64,000 nt of DNA from Streptomyces sp. MUM 2J. GTDB taxonomy: Bacteria; Actinomycetota; Actinomycetes; Streptomycetales; Streptomycetaceae. Positions 33,794-41,917 of the stretch are shown piece after piece; the stretch's first letter is position 1; every line of letters begins with the position of its first letter. Where the stretch lies: contig NZ_JADWYM010000005.1 in the NCBI RefSeq assembly GCF_022414535.1, forward strand, positions 244,004 through 308,003, read 5' to 3'. The notes under the pieces are model-generated. The model saw only the letters and a program-made list of their open reading frames with translations, did no database searches and was not told the DNA's origin. The translations under genes were made by a program, and so were the position numbers.

Positions 33794-35500
33794 ATGAGCC
33801 AGGACGGCGCACGGGGCCGGTACGCGGGGCGGGCACTGGCCGGCGGCCGCTACCAGCTGCGCGACTTGCTCGGCGAGGGCGGCATGGCCTCGGTCCACCT
33901 CGCCTACGACTCGGTGCTCGACCGGCAGGTCGCCATCAAGACGCTGCACACCGAACTCGGCCGTGAGCAGGCCTTCCGCGAGCGCTTCCGTCGTGAGGCG
34001 CAGGCCGTGGCCAAGCTCACGCACACCAACATCGTCTCCGTCTTCGACACCGGCGAGGAGGACGTCGACGGCTCGACGATGCCGTACATCGTCATGGAGT
34101 ACGTCGAGGGCCGGCCGCTGGGCTCGATGCTGCAGGAGGACGTCCAGCACCACGGCGCGGTACCCGCGGACAGGGCCCTCAAGATCACCGCGGACGTGCT
34201 GGCGGCACTGGAGATCAGCCACGAGATGGGGCTGGTCCACCGCGACATCAAGCCCGGCAACGTGATGGTGACCAGGCGCGGGGTCGTCAAGGTGATGGAC
34301 TTCGGCATCGCGCGCGCCATGCAGTCCGGCGTCACCTCGATGACGCAGACCGGCATGGTCGTCGGCACCCCTCAGTACCTGTCGCCCGAGCAGGCACTCG
34401 GTCGCGGCGTGGACGCCCGGTCCGACTTGTACTCGGTCGGCATCATGCTGTTCCAACTGGTCACCGGACGCCTGCCGTTCGACGCGGACTCGCCGCTCGC
34501 CATCGCCTACGCGCATGTGCAGGAGGAACCGCCGCTCGCCTCCTCGGTGAACCGCTCCCTGCCCCCGGCCGTGGACGCGCTCATCGCCCGCGCGCTGAAG
34601 AAGAACCCGAACGAGCGGTTCCCGACGGCCGAGTCGATGCGCGACGAGTGCCTGCGCGTGGCGGCTTCCTTCCAGGCGTCCCCGCCGAGCATCGTGCCGG
34701 GCGCGCAGACGCAGAGCGGCGGGGGCGTCGGCTCCGCGGTCTTCCCGCCGGTCGGCAACACCGCCCAGGCCCCGCAGCGGAACGTCCACACCCCGTACCA
34801 GCCGACTCCCCCGGCCCCCGTCCAGAACCCGTACGGCACCCCGCCCCCGGCCCCAAGCCCGGCACCGACCCCGCGCCCGGCACCGGCACCGGCACCGGCA
34901 CCGGCACCGGCACCCACCTACGGCTACCCGCAGCAGGGCGGCTACCGGACGCCTGCGCCGTACGGGGCACAGCACGGCGGCGTGGGCACCCCGCCGCCTT
35001 ACCACCAGGTCCCCCACACCGCGGCCTCCCCCGGCCCGCGCGGCGGCAAGGGCGGGGTCCGGCGGGTGGTCCTCGGCTCGATCGTGGTCGCGGGGGTCGC
35101 CGTCGTCGGCCTGCTCGCCGCGATGGCGATAAGCGGCGGCAACGGTGGCGGTGGTGGCGACACCACCGGCGACCGAGCCGCCTCGGCCTCCACGGGGCGG
35201 CAGGAGGGCTACCGCGGGCCGGACACCACCCGCACGATCGACGAGACCGAGTGCACCGAGCCGCTGGAGGGGTACAACGACCCCGACAAGATCGCGGTGC
35301 CGAGCTTCACGTTCCGGTACATCGACTCGGTCAAGGCGTGCGCGGCAGCCGCGGGCTGGACGCTCAAGGTCACGCACATCGACGAGAACACCTACGGCGA
35401 GGGCTCGGTCATCACCCAGTACCCGACCGCCGGCACCGAGGTCGACCCCAAGAACGTGGAGATCAAGGTCGGCGTGTCGACCGGGAACCCGCCGTCCTGA
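33794..35500 (+). CDS. Transmembrane Ser/Thr protein kinase with PASTA-like ectodomain
   Basis: A 568-residue Hanks-type kinase: kinase domain about residues 18-275 (GEGGMASVHLAYD, VAIKTL, HRDIKPGNVMV, DFGIARAMQ, TQTGMVVGTPQYLSPEQ), a long Pro/Gly/Gln linker (about 285-410) that contains six tandem Ala-Pro units, a membrane helix (VVLGSIVVAGVAVVGLLAAMAI), and one C-terminal PASTA-like domain (VPSFTFRYIDSVKACAAAAGW...VITQYPTAGTEV). PASTA domains bind muropeptides or lipid II in related kinases. Activation-loop threonines are conserved with the divergent kinase, so cross-phosphorylation is plausible. Confidence 0.95.
   Translation: MSQDGARGRYAGRALAGGRYQLRDLLGEGGMASVHLAYDSVLDRQVAIKTLHTELGREQAFRERFRREAQAVAKLTHTNIVSVFDTGEEDVDGSTMPYIVMEYVEGRPLGSMLQEDVQHHGAVPADRALKITADVLAALEISHEMGLVHRDIKPGNVMVTRRGVVKVMDFGIARAMQSGVTSMTQTGMVVGTPQYLSPEQALGRGVDARSDLYSVGIMLFQLVTGRLPFDADSPLAIAYAHVQEEPPLASSVNRSLPPAVDALIARALKKNPNERFPTAESMRDECLRVAASFQASPPSIVPGAQTQSGGGVGSAVFPPVGNTAQAPQRNVHTPYQPTPPAPVQNPYGTPPPAPSPAPTPRPAPAPAPAPAPAPTYGYPQQGGYRTPAPYGAQHGGVGTPPPYHQVPHTAASPGPRGGKGGVRRVVLGSIVVAGVAVVGLLAAMAISGGNGGGGGDTTGDRAASASTGRQEGYRGPDTTRTIDETECTEPLEGYNDPDKIAVPSFTFRYIDSVKACAAAAGWTLKVTHIDENTYGEGSVITQYPTAGTEVDPKNVEIKVGVSTGNPPS
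34879..34915 (+). repeat. Hexanucleotide tandem repeat coding (Ala-Pro)n
   Basis: Six consecutive GGCACC units inside the kinase linker. In frame it encodes alternating Ala and Pro; length changes by one unit keep the frame. Confidence 0.8.
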
Positions 35501-35538
35501 CCGTCCTGACCCGCGCTCGGCGAAGGTTCGACGTGAAG

Positions 35539-35572
35539 GAAGGGGCCCGGCGCCGTCGCGCCGGGCCCCTTC
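35539..35572. terminator. Bidirectional terminator between kinase and bpa genes
   Basis: Perfect 15-bp arms (GAAGGGGCCCGGCGC at 35539-35553, GCGCCGGGCCCCTTC at 35558-35572), 4-nt loop, lying between the convergent stops at 35500 and 35596. Confidence 0.85.
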
Positions 35573-35595
35573 ACGTTCCGGAGGCTGCCGGATGC

Positions 35596-36159
35596 CTACA
35601 GGTACGGACCGCCCGAGCGGCCGCCGGGGTGCGGGTCCTCCTGACCCTCATGGCCCACACCGGGCGGGAGGGCGCGCCTCATCTGCTCCAGCTGGGCTCG
35701 CGCGGCCATCTGCTGGGCGAACAGGGTGGTCTGGATCCCGTGGAACAGGCCCTCCAGCCAGCCCACCAACTGGGCCTGCGCGATGCGCAGTTCCGCGTCG
35801 GAAGGGGTCACGTCGTCCGTGAAGGGCAGGGAGAGCCGCTCCAGCTCCTCGACCAGCTGCGGAGCCAGGCCGTCCTCCAGTTCCTTCACCGAGCTGGTGT
35901 GGATCTCCTTGAGCCGGACCCGGCTCGCCTCGTCGAGGGGTGCCGCACGGACCTCTTCGAGCAGCTGCTTGATCATGCTGCCGATCCGCATGACCTTCGC
36001 CGGCTGTTCGACCTGCTCCGTCACCGGGGTCTCGTGGGAGTCCTCGTCCCCTTCGACGCCACCGAGTGCCATGCCGTCCTGGCCCACGACCAGGATCTTC
36101 TGGGCGTTCTCCGGCGACCTTTCGTTCCTCGGCATCTCCATGCCGCCATTCTCTCGCAC
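35596..36159 (-). CDS. bpa: Bacterial proteasome activator Bpa
   Basis: A 187-residue ATP-independent proteasome activator (DUF2587 family). The four-helix core is visible (MRIGSMIKQLLEEVRAAPLDEASRVRLKEIHTSS in pieces, ELERLSLPFTDDVTPSDAELRIAQAQLVGWLEGLFHGIQ), flanked by disordered ends. The C-terminus is GGPYL, the docking tail equivalent to the GQYL of mycobacterial Bpa that inserts between 20S alpha subunits. It feeds partly unfolded proteins to the actinobacterial 20S proteasome. GTG 36159 has a GAGG site; ATG 36141 is an alternative. Proteasome genes themselves are not in this window. Confidence 0.93.
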   Translation of the reverse strand: MRENGGMEMPRNERSPENAQKILVVGQDGMALGGVEGDEDSHETPVTEQVEQPAKVMRIGSMIKQLLEEVRAAPLDEASRVRLKEIHTSSVKELEDGLAPQLVEELERLSLPFTDDVTPSDAELRIAQAQLVGWLEGLFHGIQTTLFAQQMAARAQLEQMRRALPPGVGHEGQEDPHPGGRSGGPYL

Positions 36160-36313
36160 CCCTGTACCTCACCACCGGGGTGCCCCCTCCGAGGACCGAT
36201 CCGCCGTTTTGCCTCCGCGCCGCCTCGCCGCGGGGCCCTCGTGCCGACCGGGGGGTCGACCCGTCGGCGGAACCCGGAATGCCCGGAACGCCGCCGGATG
36301 TGAGCCTGGTGAG

Positions 36314-37090
36314 GTGATTCCTACTCCATGGCTGAGGGGGACGGCACTGCCGGCGGCGGTGCTGGGAGCAGCACTGCTCGTACAGACGGGGGCGATACCG
36401 GCGGCCTACGCGGCCGTCCCGACGGACACGGCCGCCGTGCCGTACCGGGCGGGGGCCCGGCCCCCGGGCATCCCGCCCGACAGGGCCCGGGCTCCGCACC
36501 GGGTCGACCCGTCCGGCCCGGCAGACGCTCCCCACGGTGCCGACCTGCCCCACCGGGCGGACCCGCCACCCCCCGCAGACCCGCCCGACGCGGCGCAAGC
36601 GTCCCATCGGGCCGACCCGCCCCGCCCGGCAGACGCGCCGCACTGGACGGTGCCGTTCCACCGGATCGAGGCCTCGCACTGGCCGCCCGGGGCGACCGGC
36701 AGCGCCGCTGCCTCCCACGTCCCGCGCCCGGGGCCTGCCGAGCCCTCGCGGGCCGGGTCGCGGGCCGGCGAGGGACGGGAGCACCCCGGACGGCAGGAAG
36801 AGGCGGTGGCGCCGGCGAGGAAGGCACCGGACCCGGCGGACGAGGCCGGCGAGAACGGCGACGGGGAGACCGGCGGGGCGGACGTCCTGGACGAGCAGCC
36901 GCAGGACGCCGGCCTCGCTTCCGCGGCGCCCTCGGCCTCCAGCGCGTCGCGTCCCCTGCCGCAGGCCGGTGCGGCTGCCGAGGCCTCAACCGAGCCCGTT
37001 CTGCGGATCCTGCCGCTGGGCAGCGGCCTGGTGCTGATCGGACTCGGGCTGGGCTGCGCGTTCGCGGGGCTGCGCCTCAGGCGCGACTAG
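36314..37090 (+). CDS. Proline/alanine-rich secreted, membrane-anchored protein
   Basis: A 258-residue hypothetical protein. A signal peptide is clear (positively charged WLRG, then ALPAAVLGAALLVQTGAIPA, cleavage near AYAA). The body is highly Pro/Ala/His/Asp-rich with imperfect repeats of the type HRADPPxPADxPH. The C-terminus has a hydrophobic helix (LPLGSGLVLIGLGLGCAFAGL) and the basic tail RLRRD, like a C-terminal anchor, but no LAXTG motif is visible. Start GTG 36314 was chosen because it opens the signal peptide. No function can be assigned. Confidence 0.7.
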   Translation: MIPTPWLRGTALPAAVLGAALLVQTGAIPAAYAAVPTDTAAVPYRAGARPPGIPPDRARAPHRVDPSGPADAPHGADLPHRADPPPPADPPDAAQASHRADPPRPADAPHWTVPFHRIEASHWPPGATGSAAASHVPRPGPAEPSRAGSRAGEGREHPGRQEEAVAPARKAPDPADEAGENGDGETGGADVLDEQPQDAGLASAAPSASSASRPLPQAGAAAEASTEPVLRILPLGSGLVLIGLGLGCAFAGLRLRRD

Positions 37091-37425
37091 GGGGTGTTTC
37101 GAAAGTCCGGTGCGGTGCCCGCAGTGTCCGGTGCGTGCTCTCGGCGTGCCGGACGAAAGACCTCGTAGGCAATGTTCGCTGGTTGAGGTGCGGCGTCCGG
37201 TGCGTGCTACGGGGGTGCCCCCCTGCTCGAAGAGCTTGGGGGAGCACCGGCCGGAAGTCCTCGTACCGGGTGTACCCGGGCTTTCGGCCGGTGCGGCGGG
37301 TGGGGGTACCTCCCACGCCCCTTGGGGCAGCGGGGAGCGTGCCGGACGTCGCGACGGGGCGAACGTTGCCTGCCGCGGTACCAGGGCCGGCGACCGGGCC
37401 GAGGCCCACGACGGCCCGCGTACGC
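37091..37425. repeat. Repeat-rich non-coding block
   Basis: Contains at least three copies of a GTCCGGTGCG(G)TGC motif (near 37107, 37128, 37197), a hairpin element TGCCCCCCTGCTCGAAGAGCTTGGGGGAGCA (37216-37246) and a GGGTGGGGGTACCTCCCACGCCCC palindrome. No coding frame is supported. It lies between the ends of two convergent genes. Confidence 0.65.
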
Positions 37426-38412
37426 TCAGGATCCCGGCGTGACCAGCAGCACCTTGCCGATGTGCGTGCTGTCCTCGACGACGCGGTGGGCGGCAGCGGC
37501 ATCGGCCACCGGCAGCTCGCGGTGGACGACGGGACGGACGTGTCCGGCGGCGAGCAGCGGCCACACGTGCTCGCGGACAGCGGCGACGATGGCCGCCTTC
37601 TCGTCGAGCGGGCGGGCCCGCAGCGAGGTGGCGCTGATCGCGCCGCGCTTCTTCAGCAGGGCGCCGATGTTCAGTTCCCCCTTCGTCCCGCCCTGCATAC
37701 CGATGATCGCCAGGCGGCCGTTGACGGCGAGGGTCTGGACATTGCGTTCCAGGTACTTGGCGCCCATGTTGTCGAGGATGACGTCGGCGCCCGCGCCGTC
37801 GGTGGCCTTCATGACCTCGGCGACGAAGTCCTGCTCCCGGTAGTTGATCAGGATGTCCGCGCCCAGCTCGGCGCAGCGCTCCAGCTTCTCCTGCGTGCCC
37901 GCGGTGACCGCGACCCTGGCGCCGACGGCCTTGGCGAGCTGGATCGCCATCGTGCCGATGCCGCTGGAGCCGCCGTGGACGAGCAGCGTCTCACCGGGGC
38001 GCAGGTGGGCGATCATGAACACGTTGGACCAGACCGTGCAGACCACCTCGGGCAGCGCGGCGGCCTGGACCAGGCCGACGCCCTTGGGCAGGGGCAGCAC
38101 CTGCCCGGCCGGGACGACGACCTTCTCGGCGTAACCGCCACCGGAGAGCAGCGCGCAGACCTCGTCGCCGACGCTCCAGCCGGAGACGCCGGTGCCGAGC
38201 GCGGCAATGCGGCCGGAGCACTCCAGGCCCGGGTAGGGCGAAGCGCCCGCAGGGGGGTTGTAGAAACCCTGCCGCTGGAGGATGTCCGCGCGGTTGACGG
38301 CGCTGGCGGCCACCTCGACGAGGACCTCTCCCTCGCCGGGCACCGGGTCGGGGACCTCGTCCCACACCAGCGCCTCGGGTCCACCAGGTTCGGGAATCGT
38401 GATCGCATGCAT
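37426..38412 (-). CDS. NAD(P)H-quinone oxidoreductase, PIG3 type
   Basis: A 328-residue zinc-less medium-chain dehydrogenase. The N-terminal GroES-like domain (VNRADILQRQGFYNPPAGASPYPGLECSG in part) is the PIG3-type signature, and the Rossmann domain shows LLVHGGSSGIGTMAIQLAKAVGARV, then DVILDNMGAKYLERNVQTLA. It reduces quinones with NADPH in the cytoplasm. Monocistronic in appearance; the next minus-strand gene begins 104 bp upstream. Confidence 0.95.
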   Translation of the reverse strand: MHAITIPEPGGPEALVWDEVPDPVPGEGEVLVEVAASAVNRADILQRQGFYNPPAGASPYPGLECSGRIAALGTGVSGWSVGDEVCALLSGGGYAEKVVVPAGQVLPLPKGVGLVQAAALPEVVCTVWSNVFMIAHLRPGETLLVHGGSSGIGTMAIQLAKAVGARVAVTAGTQEKLERCAELGADILINYREQDFVAEVMKATDGAGADVILDNMGAKYLERNVQTLAVNGRLAIIGMQGGTKGELNIGALLKKRGAISATSLRARPLDEKAAIVAAVREHVWPLLAAGHVRPVVHRELPVADAAAAHRVVEDSTHIGKVLLVTPGS

Positions 38413-38516
38413 GGGTCGGACGGTACTCCTGCCGCCCGCCTCCGCGTCCCGCGACGCCCCCCGGTCGGCGACACCCCCTCGGTGGCAGCCGGGCGGCCTC
38501 GGTCCGCAGTCGTCCG

Positions 38517-39251
38517 TCAGGCCGGGGTGATGCCGGGCCGGGGCGATCCGGGCCCCGGCTCCGGCTCCGGCACTCGCACGATCGTGATCACCCGGTCCGT
38601 CAGTTCCAGGACCCCGGTGGCCGGATCGTCGTAGCCGAGCACCCGGTGCCCGCGTACGACGCTCACCACCAGGTCGGCCGTGTCCCGCGGGCGCCGGCCC
38701 ACCTCGGCCTTGGTGACGGGGCGTTCCACCAGGTCGAGCCCGCGGCCCGACTGGATGAGGTCCTCCATGACCAGGCCCGCCGACGGGCTGAGGACCGACA
38801 GGCCGAGCAGGCGGCCGGCAGCGCCGGAGCTGGTGATGACATCGTCGGCGCCGGACTGCTTCAGCAGCGGCGCGTTCTCCCCCTCGCGCACCGCGGCCAC
38901 GATCGTCGCCGTGGGATTGAGCTGGCGTGCCGTCAGCGTCACCAGCACGGCCGTGTCGTCGCGCTGGGTCGCGATGATGATGCGCCCCGCCCGGTGCACC
39001 TCCGCCCGCCGCAGGATGTCGCTGCGCGTTCCGTCACCGACCACGCCCGTGTACCCTTCGGCGGTCGCGGCGTCGATCGTCTTGGAACCGGGGTCGATCA
39101 CGACGATCCGGTCCTTGCGCAGGCCTGCCGCACAGACGGCACGGGTCGCGGACCGGCCCTTGGTACCGAATCCGACGACGACGGTGTGGTCGCGCACAGG
39201 GAGCCTCCAGACGTGTTGTGTGCCGGCGGGTGCGGCTTCATCGGCAACCAT
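38517..39251 (-). CDS. Soluble RCK (TrkA-N/TrkA-C) protein, channel-less
   Basis: A 244-residue cytoplasmic protein with an RCK N-terminal Rossmann domain (VVVGFGTKGRSATRAV, then the acidic IDPGSKTIDAATAEG) and a TrkA-C domain ending at the C-terminus. It matches the cytoplasmic half of the divergent channel (for example VTLTARQLN, TIVAAVRE, NAPLLKQSGAD, AGRLLGLS) but has only ~30 residues before the RCK fold and no membrane helix. It could form mixed gating rings with the channel, or be a truncated channel copy. ATG 39251 leaves 39 bp to the divergent start. Confidence 0.88.
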   Translation of the reverse strand: MVADEAAPAGTQHVWRLPVRDHTVVVGFGTKGRSATRAVCAAGLRKDRIVVIDPGSKTIDAATAEGYTGVVGDGTRSDILRRAEVHRAGRIIIATQRDDTAVLVTLTARQLNPTATIVAAVREGENAPLLKQSGADDVITSSGAAGRLLGLSVLSPSAGLVMEDLIQSGRGLDLVERPVTKAEVGRRPRDTADLVVSVVRGHRVLGYDDPATGVLELTDRVITIVRVPEPEPGPGSPRPGITPA

Positions 39252-39290
39252 GGTGCCGTTCGAACGGATCACAGGGCAGGGGGCACGGCG

Positions 39291-40406
39291 ATGAAGGACG
39301 AGGGGCATCCGGCACACCAGGCGGGGAGGTTCTCCCCACTGCGGTCCGTCTGGTACCGCTCACCCAGCGAGGCACGGGACGACGCCGAGGCGGGCCGTGC
39401 CATCGCCATGCCGACACAGACCACCACACCGCCGCTGCTCCAGGTTCTGCGGCGGCTGGCTCTGGCGCTGCTCGTGCTGGCCGCCACGACGGTGATCGTC
39501 TGGATCGACCGCTCGGGCTACCGGGACGGCACGGACGGCTCGGTGGACCTGCTCGACGCGGCCTACTACGCCACCGTCACACTCTCCACCACGGGATACG
39601 GGGACATCACCCCGGTCAGCGACGCCGCCCGGCTCACCAACATCCTCGTCATCACACCGCTGCGTGTGCTGTTCCTGATCATCCTGGTCGGCACCACCCT
39701 GGAGGTGCTGACCGAACGTACCCGCCGGCAGGTCCGCATCCACCGCTGGCGGTCCCGTATCCGCGACCATGTCGTGGTGATCGGCTACGGCACCAAGGGG
39801 CGCCATGCCATCCAGACACTGGTCGGACAGGGCATCACGAGGGACCGGATCGTCGTCGTGGACTCCCAGCGCAAGGCGGCGACGGCCGCCGCCGACGAGG
39901 GCCTGGTCTCGGTGACCGGCGACGCCACCCGCTCCGACACGCTGGTGAAGGCCGAACTTCCGCGCGCGGCCCGGGTCATCGTCGCCGCACAGCGCGACGA
40001 CACCGCGACCCTGGTGACGCTCACCGCCCGTCAGCTCAACCGCCGCGCCACGATCGTCGCCGCCGTCAGGGAGGACGAGAACGCACCGCTGCTGAAGCAG
40101 TCCGGCGCCGACACGGTCATCACCACCTCCAGCTCGGCCGGCCGCCTGCTCGGGCTGTCCATGGCGAGCCCCCCGGTGGCCCGGACCCTGGAGAACCTGA
40201 TGACCCTCGGATCCGGCCTCGACCTTGCCGAGCGCCCCGTGACCGCGGAGGAGGTCGGGCGGGCACCGCGCACCCTCGGCGACCTGGTGGTGGCCGTCGT
40301 GCGCGACAAGCAACTGCTGGATTACACCGACCCCCGGTTGACGGAGCTTCGAGCCGGGGACCGGGTCATCACGGTGAGCCGGGCGATGCCACCCGAAGAG
40401 GGGTGA
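39291..40406 (+). CDS. RCK-gated potassium channel (two-helix pore plus TrkA-N/C)
   Basis: A 371-residue MthK/Kch-like channel subunit. First helix about residues 50-72 (LRRLALALLVLAATTVIVW), selectivity filter TTGYGD at residues 100-105, inner helix about 112-135 (NILVITPLRVLFLIILVGTTLEVL), then an RCK domain (VVVIGYGTKGRHAIQTL, with VVVDSQRKAATAAA) and TrkA-C (SGLDLAERPVTAEEVG). It should conduct K+ and be gated by a ligand bound to the RCK ring. The divergent gene encodes a soluble RCK paralogue. It is followed by the parS cluster. Confidence 0.95.
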   Translation: MKDEGHPAHQAGRFSPLRSVWYRSPSEARDDAEAGRAIAMPTQTTTPPLLQVLRRLALALLVLAATTVIVWIDRSGYRDGTDGSVDLLDAAYYATVTLSTTGYGDITPVSDAARLTNILVITPLRVLFLIILVGTTLEVLTERTRRQVRIHRWRSRIRDHVVVIGYGTKGRHAIQTLVGQGITRDRIVVVDSQRKAATAAADEGLVSVTGDATRSDTLVKAELPRAARVIVAAQRDDTATLVTLTARQLNRRATIVAAVREDENAPLLKQSGADTVITTSSSAGRLLGLSMASPPVARTLENLMTLGSGLDLAERPVTAEEVGRAPRTLGDLVVAVVRDKQLLDYTDPRLTELRAGDRVITVSRAMPPEEG

Positions 40407-40422
40407 TGTTTCACGTGGAACA
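40407..40422. other. parS-like ParB site, one mismatch
   Basis: TGTTTCACGTGGAACA differs from the consensus GTTTCACGTGAAAC at one base. It begins at the stop codon of the channel gene. Confidence 0.7.
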
Positions 40423-40465
40423 GCCGGGTTGATGAGACTTCCACCGGAATGACCCGGGAGCATGG

Positions 40466-40481
40466 TGTTTCACGTGAAACA
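40466..40481. other. parS, perfect ParB-binding site
   Basis: TGTTTCACGTGAAACA, the full 16-bp palindrome bound by chromosomal ParB. It is in the 122-bp intergenic region between channel and moeA genes. Confidence 0.93.
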
Positions 40482-40524
40482 GACCCGAACGGCGGCGTTT
40501 CCCCTGAAGAGAGCCGCACCTCGA

Positions 40525-40540
40525 CGTTTCACGTGAAACA
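40525..40540. other. parS, perfect 14-bp core overlapping the moeA stop
   Basis: CGTTTCACGTGAAACA. On the minus strand the same bases encode the last residues (Cys-Phe-Thr) and TGA of moeA, so the ParB site is built into the end of the coding sequence. Confidence 0.93.
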
Positions 40541-41917
40541 GGCACCGACGCCCCCGGCCACCCATGGCAGCCCGAGCAGTTCCGTCTCCTGGCCGGGCCG
40601 TGCGCCGCCCGGCGGGACGACCGCGAGGGCATCGGCCGCCGCGATGCCGCGCAGCATGGCAGGGCCGTTGTAGTGCAGCGGCACGGCGTGGTCACCGCGC
40701 AGGGCGACGGGGACCAGCCGGGTGTCGTCCGGGTGCCCGTGCACCCCGTCCTTCAGGGGCCGCACGGGGCACGGGGCACCGGGGCGGGCCGCGAGGGAGC
40801 GCAGCAGGGGCTCGGCGAGCGTGAGCAGGCCGGAGACGGCGGCAAGGGGGTTGCCGGGGAGACCGACGAGATGCTGGCCGTCGCCGATCCGTGCCAGCAG
40901 CATCGGGTGACCGGGGCGTACCTTCACACCGTCGACGAGGAGTTCGGCGCCGATGCGCCGCAGGGTCGGGTGGACGTGGTCGACCGGGCCAGAGGCGGTA
41001 CCTCCGGTGGTGACGACCAGGTCGGCGTCGGAGCCGGTGACGGCCCGGTGCAGTGCCTCGGCGTCGTCGCCCACCCGGCGGACGGCTCCGACCGCGGCGC
41101 CCAGGGAGCGCAGCCACGGTGGCAGCAGAGGGCCGAGCGCATCACGGATGAGACCGTCGTGCGGCCGCCCCTCGGTGAGCAGCTCGTCCCCGAGGACCAG
41201 GACATCTACCCGCGGGCGCGGTACGGCCGTGAGCGTGTCGTACCCGGCGGCGGCGGCCAGACCGAGAACGGCCGGGGTCACCAGTGTCCCCACGGGCAGC
41301 AGATGTTCGCCGCTGCGGCACTCCTGGCCACGGGGGCGGATGTCCTGGCCGTGCGTGACGTCCCGGGTGGCGTGCAGGCGGCCCGCGCCGTCGACGCGTC
41401 CGTGCTCGCTGCGCAGGACGGCGGTGGTGTCGGCGGGGATGCGGGCGCCGGTGGCGATCCGGAGGGCCTCGCCGTCGGCGAGGGCTTCGGGCGCCGCCTG
41501 CCCGGCGAGCACCCCGGTGCCGCGGACGTCCCAGGGACCGGGACCGGCGACGGCCCAGCCGTCCATCGCGGAGGTGTCGAAGGACGGCAAGTCGGTGAGG
41601 GCGGCGAGCGGGGCGGCGAGGACCAGGCCCAGGGCGGCGTCGAGCGGCACGGAGACGGGGCTGCGCCGGACGGCGTCGGCATGCTGCCGTCCGGCGCGTG
41701 CGGCGGTCGAGCGCGCCTCGGACCAGGGGGTGGCCCGGCGGCGGTGCCCGGAGTCCCGCGGGCCGTGGGCGTCGCCGTGGTCCGGGCCGGGCGCGGTGCC
41801 GGGACCGGCGGGGGTACGACGACCGCCGGTGGCGCGACTGTCCTTCACGAGGGCGAGCACCTCCTCGACGTCGAAATCGTCGGCGTCGTGACCGTCCCGG
41901 ACGTCGGGGGCGGTCAT
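40529..41917 (-). CDS. moeA: Molybdopterin molybdenumtransferase MoeA
   Basis: A 462-residue molybdenum-cofactor enzyme that inserts molybdate into adenylylated molybdopterin. Seen: SFDTSAMDGWAVAG in domain 3/1, GARIPADTTAVLRSE, RPRGQECRSGEHLLPVGT, the MoCF_biosynth (GDELLTEGRPHD..., DADLVVTTGGTASGPVDHV) domain and GLPGNPLAAVSGLLTLAEPLL, then the small C-terminal domain. The first 75 residues are an acidic/His-rich extension. Its ATG overlaps the stop of the mobA-like gene by 4 bp. The 3' end overlaps a parS site. Confidence 0.95.
   Translation of the reverse strand: MTAPDVRDGHDADDFDVEEVLALVKDSRATGGRRTPAGPGTAPGPDHGDAHGPRDSGHRRRATPWSEARSTAARAGRQHADAVRRSPVSVPLDAALGLVLAAPLAALTDLPSFDTSAMDGWAVAGPGPWDVRGTGVLAGQAAPEALADGEALRIATGARIPADTTAVLRSEHGRVDGAGRLHATRDVTHGQDIRPRGQECRSGEHLLPVGTLVTPAVLGLAAAAGYDTLTAVPRPRVDVLVLGDELLTEGRPHDGLIRDALGPLLPPWLRSLGAAVGAVRRVGDDAEALHRAVTGSDADLVVTTGGTASGPVDHVHPTLRRIGAELLVDGVKVRPGHPMLLARIGDGQHLVGLPGNPLAAVSGLLTLAEPLLRSLAARPGAPCPVRPLKDGVHGHPDDTRLVPVALRGDHAVPLHYNGPAMLRGIAAADALAVVPPGGARPGQETELLGLPWVAGGVGACFT

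Noticed and set aside
34879..34915. Regular repeat considered as CRISPR
   Set aside because: Units are 6 bp without spacers and lie inside a kinase linker; no cas genes or CRISPR-like direct repeats were seen anywhere in the window.
40497..40510. GTTTCCCCTGAAGA as a fourth parS
   Set aside because: Four mismatches to the 14-bp consensus, including the central CACGTG; mentioned only as a weak possible site.
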